Assembly: GCA_028288905.1 (NCBI GenBank)
Contig: JAQGHJ010000589.1
Location: forward strand, 1-5,109
DNA from: Phycisphaerales bacterium
GTDB taxonomy: Bacteria > Planctomycetota > Phycisphaerae > Tepidisphaerales > Tepidisphaeraceae
Length of the DNA stretch: 5,109 bases
Reading direction: 5' to 3'
Within the stretch, counting starts at the first letter, position 1. Each line of letters starts with the position of its first letter. The position numbers and the translations under genes were made by a program. Under the pieces are notes generated by a model, which was not told the origin of the DNA, ran no database searches, and worked only from the letters and a program-made list of their open reading frames with translations. Of the stretch, positions 5,095 through 5,109 are shown piece after piece.

Positions 5095-5109
5095 GCGGAT
5101 GGGCACCCC

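Overview
The window is high-GC bacterial DNA. The tgt-yajC gene pair, a secreted GH25 muramidase with planctomycete-style SH3-like modules, and small exported paralogous proteins of unknown function all suggest the Planctomycetota. A Gemmataceae-type genome is my best guess, but this is inference from gene content and style, with no marker gene to settle it. No rRNA, tRNA, CRISPR array, transposase or phage gene is visible.

Left part (1-1371). The window opens inside a plus-strand gene for a modular GH25 lysozyme. Only the end of its catalytic domain is present, followed by an SH3-like module, an FN3-like domain and a second copy of the SH3-like module. It converges, across a 67-bp gap holding a GC palindrome, on a minus-strand ORF for a small two-helix membrane protein of unknown function. 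A perfect 12-bp tandem duplication lies at the uncertain start of that ORF.

Middle (1372-3242). About 520 bp without a credible gene contains a 93-bp nested inverted-repeat element (1768-1860) that looks like a REPIN/MITE-type sequence. Next comes a minus-strand two-gene unit, transcribed right to left: a lipoprotein with an Arg/Asp-rich linker, then a Tat-signal protein. The two share one C-terminal domain and are tandem paralogues exported by different routes. The unit ends at a good intrinsic terminator (1897-1933). A 117-bp divergent spacer separates it from tgt.

Right part (3243-5109). tgt (queuine/preQ1 tRNA-guanine transglycosylase) is complete, with all catalytic and zinc-binding residues. 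It is followed by yajC, the accessory subunit of the Sec translocon. tgt-yajC-secD-secF is a widespread bacterial order, so secD would be expected just past the window. Here an intrinsic terminator sits directly after yajC. A degenerate palindromic repeat lies between tgt and yajC, and an AT-rich patch late in tgt contains a plausible internal sigma70-type promoter.

I see no convincing new multi-gene system. The most notable items are the tandem paralogues with split export routes, the 93-bp palindromic element, and the signals that may uncouple yajC from its neighbours.
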